43,486 nt of DNA from Hyphomicrobiales bacterium (GTDB lineage Bacteria; Pseudomonadota; Alphaproteobacteria; Rhizobiales; JAJFHC01). Made by a program: the position numbers and the translations under genes. This document shows positions 1-8,064 of this stretch, piece after piece. The notes under the pieces are model-generated. The model did no database searches, had not been told where the DNA came from, and saw nothing but the letters and a program-made list of their open reading frames with translations. How positions within the stretch are numbered: position 1 is the first letter of the stretch; each line of letters begins with the position of its first letter. The DNA is taken from contig JAJFHC010000030.1 in assembly GCA_021775835.1 (NCBI GenBank), positions 1 through 43,486 of the forward strand. The letters run 5' to 3'.

Positions 1-216
1 TTGGTGAGGGGAAATTGCAGTCGGTCCGATTTTCAGCGCGTAGCGGACCATGAAGATCAAATCAAACCCGCTATTGGCCCTTTGGCAAGGGTTTGTTACG
101 GGCTCAAGGTCGCACCTGGTATTGTCGCAAATCCTGTCCAGGTTGATTTTATTGTTTTTAACCGGCGGGGAACAGAAAAACTAGACCAGGGCAGGGATCG
201 GCTGGCCTCGGTGAAT

Positions 217-672
217 TCAGCCTTTTTCCCACCGGTAGCGTACGTCCGGAATCTTGTGTTCGTTCGTCTTGCCATCCGTGTAAGCGACAGGCCTGAACCC
301 GTGGGACTCATAAAACTTTCTCGCGAGCGTGTTTGACTGAAAGCATCTCAGCTCCAGCACGTCGCCGCTTGATTGCTTTGTGTCTTCAAGCAGACTAGTT
401 CCTGCGCCTTTGCCTATGAATTGTGGATCGGTATGAAGCAACCTGATTTCGCTGCCCTGCCGCGCCAAAAATGAAACGACCGCACCATCGGATTCAGCCA
501 CGGTTATCTCACACTCTTTTGCAATTACGTTCGTGATGAACGAACGCTCTTCGTCCTCTGTATAGAGTTTGGGTAAGAAGCCAAGTAACCCAAGCGACGC
601 AGAAAACACATTCGCGATCGACTCAATATCGCCGGACGTATGCTTCCTTACCGTGAAGACCCGTTTCGACAT
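217..672 (-). CDS. GNAT family N-acetyltransferase
   Basis: This 151-residue protein has the layout of a single-domain GNAT enzyme, which transfers an acetyl group from acetyl-CoA to an amine. The acetyl-CoA pyrophosphate loop is visible as HTDPQFIGKGAG (Q-x-x-G-x-G/A type) near residues 85-96. The C-terminal FYESHGFRPV segment is the usual last strand and helix of the family. I chose the ATG at 672. Reading on to 690 would need a TTG start and adds only six residues. It stands alone on the minus strand with no operon partner, so the substrate (small molecule, antibiotic or protein) cannot be predicted. The family call is firm and the substrate is unknown. Confidence 0.8.
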   Translation of the reverse strand: MSKRVFTVRKHTSGDIESIANVFSASLGLLGFLPKLYTEDEERSFITNVIAKECEITVAESDGAVVSFLARQGSEIRLLHTDPQFIGKGAGTSLLEDTKQSSGDVLELRCFQSNTLARKFYESHGFRPVAYTDGKTNEHKIPDVRYRWEKG

Positions 673-690
673 TTCGCAGCAGATTTCCAA

Positions 691-1020
691 AGGCGATTAG
701 ATTGTGTTCTATAGCAGGATGACATGACGTAGTCAGCAGTCGGCAAAAATTCCCCTTACAGAGGCTGTGAACCAAAGCCCACCGAGGATCCGACGGCGGT
801 TCTTTGACGCCAGATTGTCCGATCTGCCCCGCCGATCGACCTTCAATTTGGCCGATCGGAGAAGAGTAATTTTGGCCCCTTTCGGAAATCGCTGATCCGC
901 TCCAGCAGACGCCGGCAATGACCGTCCCTAGAGCCGATCTATTACGCGTGTCGTGAAAAGAGATTTCCCGTGGCACCGGAGCACGTTGAACGAAGGCTCG
1001 CCGCAATCATGGCTCCAACC
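691..1020. other. Gap without a convincing gene
   Basis: A minus-strand open frame of about 127 codons crosses this stretch (623-1006), but it overlaps the start of the acetyltransferase gene, has no recognisable domain and has an arginine- and serine-rich composition typical of chance frames. I see no RNA gene, strong promoter or repeat here. Confidence 0.4.
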
Positions 1021-1449
1021 CTAATGACCTTGTTCAACTGGCTGAGTTGGGCTCTGCTCTCGCTGCGGATTCACCGCAAGATTGACACGCTTCTGTTCGA
1101 TGGCGATTTTTACGCCTGCCTGGAAAATGTAAGCGCCATAAACTGTGACACAGAGAAACAAAATGGCCGCAACTCCTAGTATATGCCACCCCTCTATAAA
1201 TTTGGATTCGTCAAAAAAAATCGATGCACCAAATAGCAACACAATCACAATCATCGAGGCGATCGCTGCAAGCCAAGTGCCAAGCAAACAATACTCTTGT
1301 ATATGCTTGAGAGATTGAATTCGTTCAATTTCAACCTCACAGGTCATGCGATGTTTTTCTACTTCATTATCGGTGACTCTGTACTCTACCTTTCGTTCGT
1401 TCGATTTGTCTTTCTCGTCCAGGAGATCCTTTGTCGGCTCATCGTTCAT
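1021..1449 (-). CDS. Small two-helix membrane protein, unknown function
   Basis: Predicted 142-residue protein. The first 50 or so residues are charged and hydrophilic, rich in Glu and Lys. Two hydrophobic segments follow: TWLAAIASMIVIVLLFGASIFF (described by ends only: about residues 59-80) and a second near 90-112 containing ILGVAAILFLCVTVYGAYIF. A short polar tail rich in Gln and Pro ends the chain. I start it at 1449 because GGTGGAG lies just upstream of that ATG; a longer frame reaches 1569 but has no comparable ribosome binding site. The gene is richer in A and T than the core genes further right, which could mean recent acquisition. I do not recognise the family. Confidence 0.55.
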   Translation of the reverse strand: MNDEPTKDLLDEKDKSNERKVEYRVTDNEVEKHRMTCEVEIERIQSLKHIQEYCLLGTWLAAIASMIVIVLLFGASIFFDESKFIEGWHILGVAAILFLCVTVYGAYIFQAGVKIAIEQKRVNLAVNPQREQSPTQPVEQGH

Positions 1450-1937
1450 CACTCCACCCTCGAAGATGCCATGATCCCACGAACCCAACGTCCCATGCAG
1501 CGACATCGTCAAGCTCGAGTATGCACGAGCCGCGACAGGGAATCCATTGCGGATGCAGGCTCTGGACAAGCCTCGTCGAGTTGCTCTTTGCTATCTTCAG
1601 TCACTATCAAACGACCTTAGTCATTGGCAGAAACGAACTGATGCAAAATCAGGAATTTGGCCCCTCGATGTGACAATAGTCATCGTACGAGCCTCCGTCG
1701 GCCTTAAGAGAGAATTCGGTCAACACCCTCTTGACCCCGTACAGCGGATGTCGCCACGCGCTGCTGTTGGATAGCGGTTGTTGGCACTGAATCCCCGTGC
1801 GGAGGTCGGCTGACCAATCGTTGCTCTCACCGCCTCACGGAGGACCAAACGATTAACGTTTTGTCATTGCTTTCCCGGTGTTTGTTGAGAGCGGCGCCTG
1901 ATCATCGACCACAGCAATGACCAGGCCGGCTTTCTAC
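1450..1937. other. Gap without a gene
   Basis: No frame here has a plausible start, ribosome binding site and domain. An 8-base inverted repeat is present (GTCATTGC at 1863-1870 and GCAATGAC at 1914-1921), but it lacks a T-tract and its arms are 43 bases apart, so I do not call it a terminator. Confidence 0.4.
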
Positions 1938-2417
1938 TTACTTACCCTTCAACTGACCGAGCGCACCGGCCCAGTCTTCAATGTGGTAGCTCTTGGCAAT
2001 CTTCCCATTGTCGAGGGTGTGGATGTCGATTGACATGATCGTGAAGCTGTTACCCTTACCATCAACACCGAACAATGCTCCCTTCGGCGTTCCAGTTGCG
2101 CGCCCCCGAACAATCACCCGATTTCCAGCCTGGATCATTTCTTCAACCTTCCATTTCAGGTCTGGGATGAGCTTTGCAAAATGACCAAGTTGGCCGATGA
2201 AGGCGTCAGCAGTTTTGTTCTTGCCCGAGTAGTTCCCAACGCTCTGCCAGTTGTCCGCCAGGTTTGATCGGAATGTATTGGCATGGGACTTCGAGCCCGG
2301 GTTGCTCAGAAAGTCGTAAAGGGTCTGCACCGCGGCTTTGTCGTCTGCTGCGGCTACCGAGGTGAAGGACGCGACTGAAAGTAGGATCGCTGCCAACAGA
2401 ATACCAATTTTGTTCAT
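1938..2417 (-). CDS. Exported NTF2/SnoaL-like (ester cyclase family) protein
   Basis: The 159-residue product begins with a clear signal peptide: MNKIG, a hydrophobic core, then SVAAADD as a likely cleavage region, so it should be periplasmic. The mature part has the pattern of SnoaL-like polyketide cyclase proteins in the NTF2 fold: an N-terminal helix with LYDFL, a central DLKWKVEEMIQAGNRVIVRGRATGTPKG strand pair (residues about 100-127), and the final strand around SIDIHTLDNGKIAKSYHIEDW. The start at 2417 is supported by AAGGAG nine or ten bases upstream. It is divergent from a LysR gene, the usual arrangement for a regulator and its target. The fold is well supported; a catalytic activity is not shown. 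Confidence 0.75.
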   Translation of the reverse strand: MNKIGILLAAILLSVASFTSVAAADDKAAVQTLYDFLSNPGSKSHANTFRSNLADNWQSVGNYSGKNKTADAFIGQLGHFAKLIPDLKWKVEEMIQAGNRVIVRGRATGTPKGALFGVDGKGNSFTIMSIDIHTLDNGKIAKSYHIEDWAGALGQLKGK

Positions 2418-2504
2418 GCTCTTTCTCCTTGATTGCAATTGCCCCGATGTGGATGGGGCGAGAACCTTGAAGATAGACAAAAAGGGATCGTGTGATTAGA
2501 TTGC

Positions 2505-2518
2505 ATAATTAGAATTAT
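2505..2518. promoter_or_regulatory. AT-rich palindrome between the LysR gene and its divergent neighbour
   Basis: ATAATT-AG-AATTAT is a perfect palindrome with 6-base arms. It lies 87 bases above the start of the exported NTF2-like gene and 20 bases above the LysR start. LysR-type regulators commonly bind dyads in such divergent regions and repress themselves. That it is an operator is inference. Confidence 0.35.
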
Positions 2519-2538
2519 TTGTTCGAAAAAATACATCA

Positions 2539-3411
2539 ATGATAAATCATCTCCGCGCGCTCGCAGTTTTTGCAAAAACTGTCGAACATAACTCTTTCCG
2601 CGCCGCTGCGCGTGATCTGAAACTGTCGCCGTCGGTCGTGAGCCATCACATTTCACAGCTTGAAGAGCAATTGGGAGTGGCGCTGCTCTATCGATCTACA
2701 CGTACGCTTTCATTGACAAGAGATGGCGAGCGTTTGATCGGTGCAGCTCAAGCGATGGTGACGGCGGCCGAGAACGGCATCAATGCAGTTCTGGACCACG
2801 CGTCGGGCTTGAGCGGCGAACTGCACGTTGCCGCTCCAGCGGTCCTTGCTCAGTCGCCGCTCGCGGATAAGATCGCGTTTTTTTTGGCGGCACACCCCAA
2901 CGTCAAAATCTCGATCGATTATTCTGACGATCGACGCAATGTCGTGGCTGAAGGTATCGATGTAGCAATTCGAATGGGCTGGCTTCGAGACAGCTCACTG
3001 AAAGCGAGGAAGCTCTACAATGTAGAACGGGTGTTGATGGCATCGAGTTCCTTCCTCAAGGGAAGACCGGTACCGAAGTCACCCAAAGATATTGAGGGTT
3101 GGGATTGGCTTGACCTGGCATCGGTTCCCCTGAAACCGGTCTTTCGACATGCGTCACATAAATCGGTCACGATACGTCCAACGTCCAGGCTGACCGCCAA
3201 CAGCGCGACAGCCCTTTATCGGTTGGTCGCCCAGGGCGCAGGCCTTGCAACACTGCCCCGCTTTCTTGCAGAAGCTGATATTCATTCCGGCACGATGGAA
3301 GTGCTCCTACCGGAATGGAACCTGACATCGATCGCCGTTTACGCAGTGCGTCCGCAAAACGCACCACGTGACGGCTTGACTGCCGAGTTCGTGAACTCGT
3401 TGGTGAGGTGA
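2539..3411 (+). CDS. LysR family transcriptional regulator
   Basis: The 290-residue length is normal for LysR regulators. The N-terminal winged helix-turn-helix is plain: FRAAARDLKLSPSVVSHHISQLEEQLG covers roughly residues 20-45, followed by RSTRTLSLTRDGE. The remainder is a periplasmic-binding-like effector domain; AEGIDVAIRMG near residues 138-147 is a typical segment of the CrgA-like subgroup. No strong Shine-Dalgarno sequence precedes the ATG, but the start matches the family's usual N-terminus. It is divergent from the exported NTF2-like gene and probably controls it. The effector ligand is unknown. Confidence 0.9.
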   Translation: MINHLRALAVFAKTVEHNSFRAAARDLKLSPSVVSHHISQLEEQLGVALLYRSTRTLSLTRDGERLIGAAQAMVTAAENGINAVLDHASGLSGELHVAAPAVLAQSPLADKIAFFLAAHPNVKISIDYSDDRRNVVAEGIDVAIRMGWLRDSSLKARKLYNVERVLMASSSFLKGRPVPKSPKDIEGWDWLDLASVPLKPVFRHASHKSVTIRPTSRLTANSATALYRLVAQGAGLATLPRFLAEADIHSGTMEVLLPEWNLTSIAVYAVRPQNAPRDGLTAEFVNSLVR

Positions 3412-3548
3412 GCATTCAACAGGCCATGTTTACGGCACTCGTTGAGACGTTAAGCAGTTCTCACACCGGTACGTTTTCTCCATTCCACTGCCGTGTTGAA
3501 AACCTCCTGAGTTGGGTGGCGTTCTAAACTGATCGACGCAAAAGAGTA

Positions 3549-3577
3549 ACCGGACCGCGTTCATGAATACGCGGCCT
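3549..3577 (-). terminator. Weak hairpin downstream of the cupredoxin gene
   Basis: Arms at about 3553-3560 and 3569-3576 can pair over 8 positions with one wobble, with an 8-base loop. The hairpin starts 5 bases past the stop codon of the minus-strand cupredoxin gene. No continuous T-tract follows, so termination is uncertain. Confidence 0.3.
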
Positions 3578-3581
3578 GGAC

Positions 3582-3950
3582 TTAGTTCCCGACAACGATG
3601 TCGAGCTGGCCTTTCATGACCGGGTGAAACTTGCAGGTGTACCGGGACGCAAAATCTTCTGTGACCAGCACACTGCCTTTTTCGTTATGGTTCAGCCGGC
3701 GGGTGCTCCAGCTCTTGTCCCGGGCGGTGGCGGTATGGGGGGCGATGTCCTTGTTGATCCAGGTAATGGTATCGCCGGCGCGCACCTTCAATGTTTCCGG
3801 CGAGAACTTGAAGCTGGAAATTTCCACTTCGTGGTTTTCCGGCGGGCTCTCACTGGCGGTTGCCCTGCGAGAAACTTGGGTGAAGAGGGCCGTGGCAGCG
3901 ACTGCTGCCACGACTCCCTTGATGACGGAGCGTCTGTCTTGAACCGTCAT
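3582..3950 (-). CDS. Exported cupredoxin (amicyanin/plastocyanin-like blue copper protein)
   Basis: This 122-residue protein opens with DRRSVIKG followed by an alanine-rich hydrophobic stretch, which resembles a twin-arginine export signal. The mature domain has the cupredoxin pattern: VRAGDTITWINKDIAPHTAT supplies the first histidine ligand, and YTCKFHPVMKG at the C-terminus supplies Cys, His and Met, so all four type-1 copper ligands are present. Such proteins carry single electrons in the periplasm. The gene begins two bases from the end of the upstream DUF4142 gene, so the two are almost certainly co-transcribed. The electron donor and acceptor are unknown. Confidence 0.88.
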   Translation of the reverse strand: MTVQDRRSVIKGVVAAVAATALFTQVSRRATASESPPENHEVEISSFKFSPETLKVRAGDTITWINKDIAPHTATARDKSWSTRRLNHNEKGSVLVTEDFASRYTCKFHPVMKGQLDIVVGN

Positions 3951-3951
3951 G

Positions 3952-4482
3952 TTAGTTGACGGCCTTGACCATCATTTCAGCGTGGCCTTCATGTGCCTTG
4001 AAGATCTTCAGGCCGGCTTCGAACAGCGCCTTGACCTCGGCGTTTTCGATGTTGGGAATGAAGGCGGTCGCGACCAGGTTGTTGACGGCCTTGTGATAGG
4101 CCAGTTCGTTCTCCGCGTAACGCTTGTCGAAGGCCGCACCGCGCAGCTTGCTCATTTCGTCGATCAGCTTGTGGGAACCTTCAGTCAGTGACTTGCTGAG
4201 AAAATTGTCCTTGGGCTGGGCCTTGAGCTTGCCGAGCAGCGCCAGGGCCTGCGCGTTGACCGCCGTGTGGTCGCGGATCATGGTTTCGGCGAATTCGTGA
4301 ATCGCCGGGTTCTGGGAAATCGCCAGTGCCAGGTGGGCATAGCGGATGTCGATATTGTCTGCGGTATAAGCCACATGCGCAATCTCCAGATCGTTCAGGT
4401 CCGAGGGCGACTGGGCCTGCGCGGGACTGGCGACGAGCATTGCAGCCGCCGTCAACGCCATGAGTGCATTTCTGATCTTCAT
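3952..4482 (-). CDS. Exported DUF4142 protein (ferritin-like helical bundle)
   Basis: The 176-residue product has a signal peptide ending near SPAQAQS and a mature helical domain typical of DUF4142. The family signature histidines are visible in IRDHTAVN, YHKAVN and the C-terminal HEGHAEMM, consistent with a four-helix ferritin-like fold that could bind metal. I start it at 4482 rather than 4518 because MKIRNALMALTAAAM is a normal signal-peptide start. Its downstream partner is a blue copper protein, and an AraC regulator lies divergent upstream. DUF4142 proteins are often linked to envelope stress and metals, but a biochemical role is not established. Confidence 0.82.
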   Translation of the reverse strand: MKIRNALMALTAAAMLVASPAQAQSPSDLNDLEIAHVAYTADNIDIRYAHLALAISQNPAIHEFAETMIRDHTAVNAQALALLGKLKAQPKDNFLSKSLTEGSHKLIDEMSKLRGAAFDKRYAENELAYHKAVNNLVATAFIPNIENAEVKALFEAGLKIFKAHEGHAEMMVKAVN

Positions 4483-4673
4483 GAGAATTATCCTTGAGTT
4501 CGAGGTTTCATTCGGCACACACTCGGCAACTGCCGATGCGCTGGACCCCTACTGAACATAAAACCAGCCGGCACCTGAATGATCGGAAATTCGAAAAACT
4601 TGATCGATCGTCCAAATGTATTCCAGTTTTTCAGATTACCTGTAAGGTGTCGGAAACCTGATGGAGAACGGCG

Positions 4674-5630
4674 ATGGATTTGCTGAGTGACATTCTTTCC
4701 CTGATGAAGCTGACCGGCACGCTCTATTTCAGAACCTCGTTCACCGCTCCCTGGAGCATCAAGGTGCCACCCTTCGAGGATGTGTCGCGGTTTCATTTTG
4801 CCCATAGGGGCCGGTGCTTTGTCCGGGTCGAGGGGGAGGCCGACGCGGTTCTTCTGGACCAGGGCGATCTGATCATCATCACCAATGGCGCCAGTCACAC
4901 ACTCTTCTGCGATCCCACCACCGAGAACAAGGCCTTGATGTTGGACGAAGTCGTGGAAAAGGCGGGTTTCACCGGCAGCGGAACCCTGGTCTACGGTGAA
5001 TTCGGGACCAATCACGAAACTCAGCTGGTCTGCGGTCATTTTGCCTTCGACAAATATGCAAGGCACCCGCTGGTCACCGCGTTGCCGGCCTATATACACA
5101 TTCGAAACTACGGCGAGGCGTCGGGCAACTGGCTCGAAAACACGCTCCGGGTGATCGGCGTCGAAGCCGGTCGGGGCCAGATGGGCAGCGATCTCATCGC
5201 ATTGAAACTCTCCGAGATCATCTTTGCCCAGGCCCTGCGTACCTATCTGGACTCCGATGGCGCAGATAAGCCGGTTCTGGCAGGCTTTGCCGATCCCCAT
5301 ATCGCCCGGGTGCTGGGGGCCATACACAAGGACCCTGCCTACCCCTGGACGCTCGAGACCCTTTCCGACACGGCCGGGATGTCGCGCACGTCGTTTGCCA
5401 CGAAATTCTCCGAAACCCTGTCAACCACGCCCCTGGGCTACATCACCTTGTGGCGGATGCAGATTGCCCGCCAGATGTTGGCGGATTCAAACACTCCGAT
5501 CATCGAAATTGCCGAGCGCACCGGCTACCACTCGGAAGCCGCTTTCGGTCGCGTGTTCAAGAAGCATTTCGAGACCGCACCGGCCACCTATCGCCGACAG
5601 CTCCACCAGGCACCGGAGCTCACTCACTGA
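4674..5630 (+). CDS. AraC family regulator with N-terminal cupin domain
   Basis: The 318-residue protein has two parts. Residues 1 to about 190 form a cupin-like sensing domain (FHFAHRGRCFVRVEG, LLDQGDLIIITNGASHTLF), as in the cupin_6 AraC subgroup. Residues about 215-310 form the paired helix-turn-helix: LETLSDTAGMSRTSFATKF is the first and IIEIAERTGYHSEAAFGRVFKKHF the second, the latter being the AraC signature. The start lies after GGAGAACGGCG. It is divergent from the DUF4142-cupredoxin pair and is the obvious candidate to regulate it. In related proteins the cupin domain senses small molecules; the ligand here is unknown. Confidence 0.9.
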   Translation: MDLLSDILSLMKLTGTLYFRTSFTAPWSIKVPPFEDVSRFHFAHRGRCFVRVEGEADAVLLDQGDLIIITNGASHTLFCDPTTENKALMLDEVVEKAGFTGSGTLVYGEFGTNHETQLVCGHFAFDKYARHPLVTALPAYIHIRNYGEASGNWLENTLRVIGVEAGRGQMGSDLIALKLSEIIFAQALRTYLDSDGADKPVLAGFADPHIARVLGAIHKDPAYPWTLETLSDTAGMSRTSFATKFSETLSTTPLGYITLWRMQIARQMLADSNTPIIEIAERTGYHSEAAFGRVFKKHFETAPATYRRQLHQAPELTH

Positions 5631-5644
5631 GGAAGGGCGGGGCG

Positions 5645-6712
5645 TCAGCAGACCCGATAGCTCATCCAGCCCGAGTGATTGCCCGCGCGATCGAACACCC
5701 GATCATGGTCAAAACACTCCCGGGCCACCGGGCCGTCGTTGGTTGTTGAATAGAAAACCGGATCGTTGGCCGCCCCAGCGTCTTCGACGCCGGCCGGCTC
5801 GAAGGTCTCCACCGATTTGCCTGACGCCGTCAGCGTACAGTCGTGGCGTGCGCCACGCTCACCCCTCAGGTGCACACGCAGGCGGTTGTCCGGCTGCGCG
5901 GTATATCCCGAAACCCGCAGCGGGCCGCGAAGCTTGGCACCGCGGGCGTGATCGAGGCACCTTGCAAAACTGTCTTGCGCCACCTGAACGTTGGACGACC
6001 AATGGACCGGCAGGTCGGGCAGAAATCGCAAGACGTCGACCGCTCTTAGCCGCCATGCCCTGATGTTGCAGGCGGCCTGGCCCAGTGTACGCCCTAGACC
6101 CTGGCCGAGCGCTGCAGCCTCCGACAGGCAGGCTGCTTCGGTATAAGCGGGGAAGAGGCCTTGTGCTGCGTCGAACGTGGCGGCTGCATCGCCGGCAGAT
6201 CCTGCCACCTTGTCCCGTTTCTCGAGCACTGCGCGCACTGCCATTGCAATAATGCCAAGTCCGGTGCGGACCTCGGCCAGACGTCGGTCAAGGCACTTCT
6301 GCACGTCCTTTTCGCCTTCCGCATTCTTCCAGCAAACCTGCAAGGGGTCGCCGAACCGGCGCGGGCCGGCAAACATGGTCGTCAGATGGGTAATGGTTTC
6401 AACCCGGGCATAATATCGCCACTCCATGCATTGCTGCGGCAAGGCATCTTCCTTGCAATCTGACCGGCCGGCGCGCCATGCGGCCTGGTCTGCAGCAAGG
6501 GCATCGGCGAGTTCCGGCGTCGAGGGTGTCAGACGCGTCACCAGACCGTCGATCCTGCCGCTAACATCGCTGTCCAGTTTCTCCAGGATCTCACTGTCGC
6601 AGACCACCGCATCTATCCACAACCCCGTCGTGTTGCAGGCATCGGCGTGCACGGGCGAGGACATCAGAACGGCTGTGATAACGAGACCGAAAACTGCTGC
6701 TGTTCGGATCAT
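5645..6712 (-). CDS. Exported LprI-like protein with cysteine-rich N-terminal domain
   Basis: This 355-residue protein has a signal peptide ending at SSPVHADA. Directly after it comes a domain of about 80 residues with the pattern of the lysozyme-inhibitor LprI family (DUF1311): CNTTGLWIDAVVCDS, LAADQAAWRAGRSDCKED and CMEWRYYARVETI. The remaining 240 residues are not recognised, but they contain several Cys and may be held by disulfide bonds. It lies 54 bases downstream of the phosphatidyltransferase gene on the same strand and could share its transcript. Lysozyme inhibition is only a family-level suggestion; many DUF1311 proteins have no tested function. Confidence 0.7.
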   Translation of the reverse strand: MIRTAAVFGLVITAVLMSSPVHADACNTTGLWIDAVVCDSEILEKLDSDVSGRIDGLVTRLTPSTPELADALAADQAAWRAGRSDCKEDALPQQCMEWRYYARVETITHLTTMFAGPRRFGDPLQVCWKNAEGEKDVQKCLDRRLAEVRTGLGIIAMAVRAVLEKRDKVAGSAGDAAATFDAAQGLFPAYTEAACLSEAAALGQGLGRTLGQAACNIRAWRLRAVDVLRFLPDLPVHWSSNVQVAQDSFARCLDHARGAKLRGPLRVSGYTAQPDNRLRVHLRGERGARHDCTLTASGKSVETFEPAGVEDAGAANDPVFYSTTNDGPVARECFDHDRVFDRAGNHSGWMSYRVC

Positions 6713-6766
6713 GGCGTTCTTACCCTCGACGTCGTTTGCGAAGTTGTGAAACGCCGTTCCAGCGCC

Positions 6767-7927
6767 TCACGCATCCATCCACGAGCGGATGGCGACACCC
6801 TTGCGTTTGGCCAGGAAAGCCTGGACCAGGCGCACGGTGTGAAAAACGAAGCAGATGATGACCCAGGCTGCCACAGCCACATAGCCGATATCGGGAAACC
6901 CGACGAGGGCAAACGCCGTGAGAATGGCCAGGTTGGGATTGCGTCGTGCGGTGAATTGGCGGAACAGCGAGTCGATCGGTTGCCACATGTGGGTCTTGAT
7001 GCCCAGGCCCGATATGAAAGCCTGTTCAAGCAATTTGCCGGCGACATAGCCACCGACCACGATCCACATGCAGGTCCACAGCAGCGGCGTGTCGCCGTTG
7101 GTGAGCCCGTACCACCAGGCATACCACCAGAACGGCGGTGAAATCAGATCAATGCCGTGATCGAATACGTTGCCCCATTTCGACGATGTCAGCGTGACGC
7201 GCGCGAGCTTGCCGTCAACTGTATCGAGAAACGCCATCATCCAGCCGAATGCAGCGCCGAGCAGGAACTGTCCATTGGCAAAAAAGATCAGGGCGAGCAG
7301 CACGCAAACGAAACTGGCCGTGGTCACCGCATTTGGTGTCACGCTTCTTCGTGACAGAAACTGCGTCACCGGAAAGGCCGGTTTGGGCCAGACCCATTTC
7401 GTCACGAAATCCGTCACCCCCTTGTAGGAGGCGTTGAATGTGGCCTGTTCGATCATCGGGACCGCGTCTTCGGTCAACTCGAAGATGAACGGTGCCGCTC
7501 GTTTTCTCAGTGCGGTGTTGTAGGCACCGCCAAGCTCATCGGGTGTCTTCGACGCCATTCCCCGTTTTGCTGCTTCATCCCGGTCGAACGTGTCGGCGCG
7601 CAGGATACGCCCTGCGTCATCAAGCATGTCTGCGGGAACATGGGCGGCGATCGCGGTGGCCTCGTCGCCTTCGACGGTTACCAGCAGCAACGAGTCATGA
7701 TCCAGCAAGCCTTTCACCAGTGATTCGTCGATCACCGTGTCCGTGCGCAGGATCAGGGCGGAACGCTCCGGTTCGATCTCCGACCCGCCGATGGCGATGT
7801 CGTCTATGCCGGCGCGCCGGGCCATTCTTTCGGCCCGTTCGCTTCCGGTCATGCCCCAGATTTCCACATCGCAGGCACCGATGAGAAAGGCTGTCACATT
7901 CTTGTTTTGATCAGATGATTTGGACAT
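6767..7927 (-). CDS. CDP-alcohol phosphatidyltransferase with extra N-terminal domain
   Basis: The C-terminal half carries the complete family motif D-x2-D-G-x2-A-R-x8-G-x3-D-x3-D, read as DTVDGKLAR followed by GNVFDHGID at about residues 229-254, inside a bundle of hydrophobic helices. These membrane enzymes join a CDP-linked alcohol to a second alcohol, usually in phospholipid synthesis. The first 170 or so residues are soluble and do not match a standard phosphatidyltransferase. They resemble a reduced nucleotidyltransferase-like domain (VEIWGMTGSERAERMARRAG), recalling two-domain inositol-phosphate enzymes, but the usual nucleotide-binding glycine loop is not obvious. I start at 7927 (MSKSSDQNK). 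It is divergent from phoR. The transferase family is sure and the substrate unknown. Confidence 0.8.
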   Translation of the reverse strand: MSKSSDQNKNVTAFLIGACDVEIWGMTGSERAERMARRAGIDDIAIGGSEIEPERSALILRTDTVIDESLVKGLLDHDSLLLVTVEGDEATAIAAHVPADMLDDAGRILRADTFDRDEAAKRGMASKTPDELGGAYNTALRKRAAPFIFELTEDAVPMIEQATFNASYKGVTDFVTKWVWPKPAFPVTQFLSRRSVTPNAVTTASFVCVLLALIFFANGQFLLGAAFGWMMAFLDTVDGKLARVTLTSSKWGNVFDHGIDLISPPFWWYAWWYGLTNGDTPLLWTCMWIVVGGYVAGKLLEQAFISGLGIKTHMWQPIDSLFRQFTARRNPNLAILTAFALVGFPDIGYVAVAAWVIICFVFHTVRLVQAFLAKRKGVAIRSWMDA

Positions 7928-8064
7928 GCTCGACACTTGGGCCAGGAACAAGTGATCGTGTACACCGATATCTCCACTTGAGCAACCACAAGGCGCGACG
8001 CTTGCATGCTATGGGAATCCATCGCAGAAACATCCCCTGACATCATCGACCCTGGCAGGAGTGC

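Noticed and set aside
1..336. Plus-strand open frame at the left edge
   Set aside because: It overlaps the acetyltransferase gene on the other strand and has no domain or start signal.
623..1006. 127-codon minus-strand open frame
   Set aside because: It overlaps the acetyltransferase start, has no ribosome binding site or domain, and has a composition like a chance frame.
1863..1921. Inverted repeat downstream of the exported NTF2-like gene as a terminator
   Set aside because: The arms are 8 bases and 43 bases apart and no T-tract follows.
8037..8058. CTGACAT and CTGGCAG before phoR as a possible PHO box
   Set aside because: The two half-sites are 15 bases apart; PHO boxes need 11, so the spacing does not fit.
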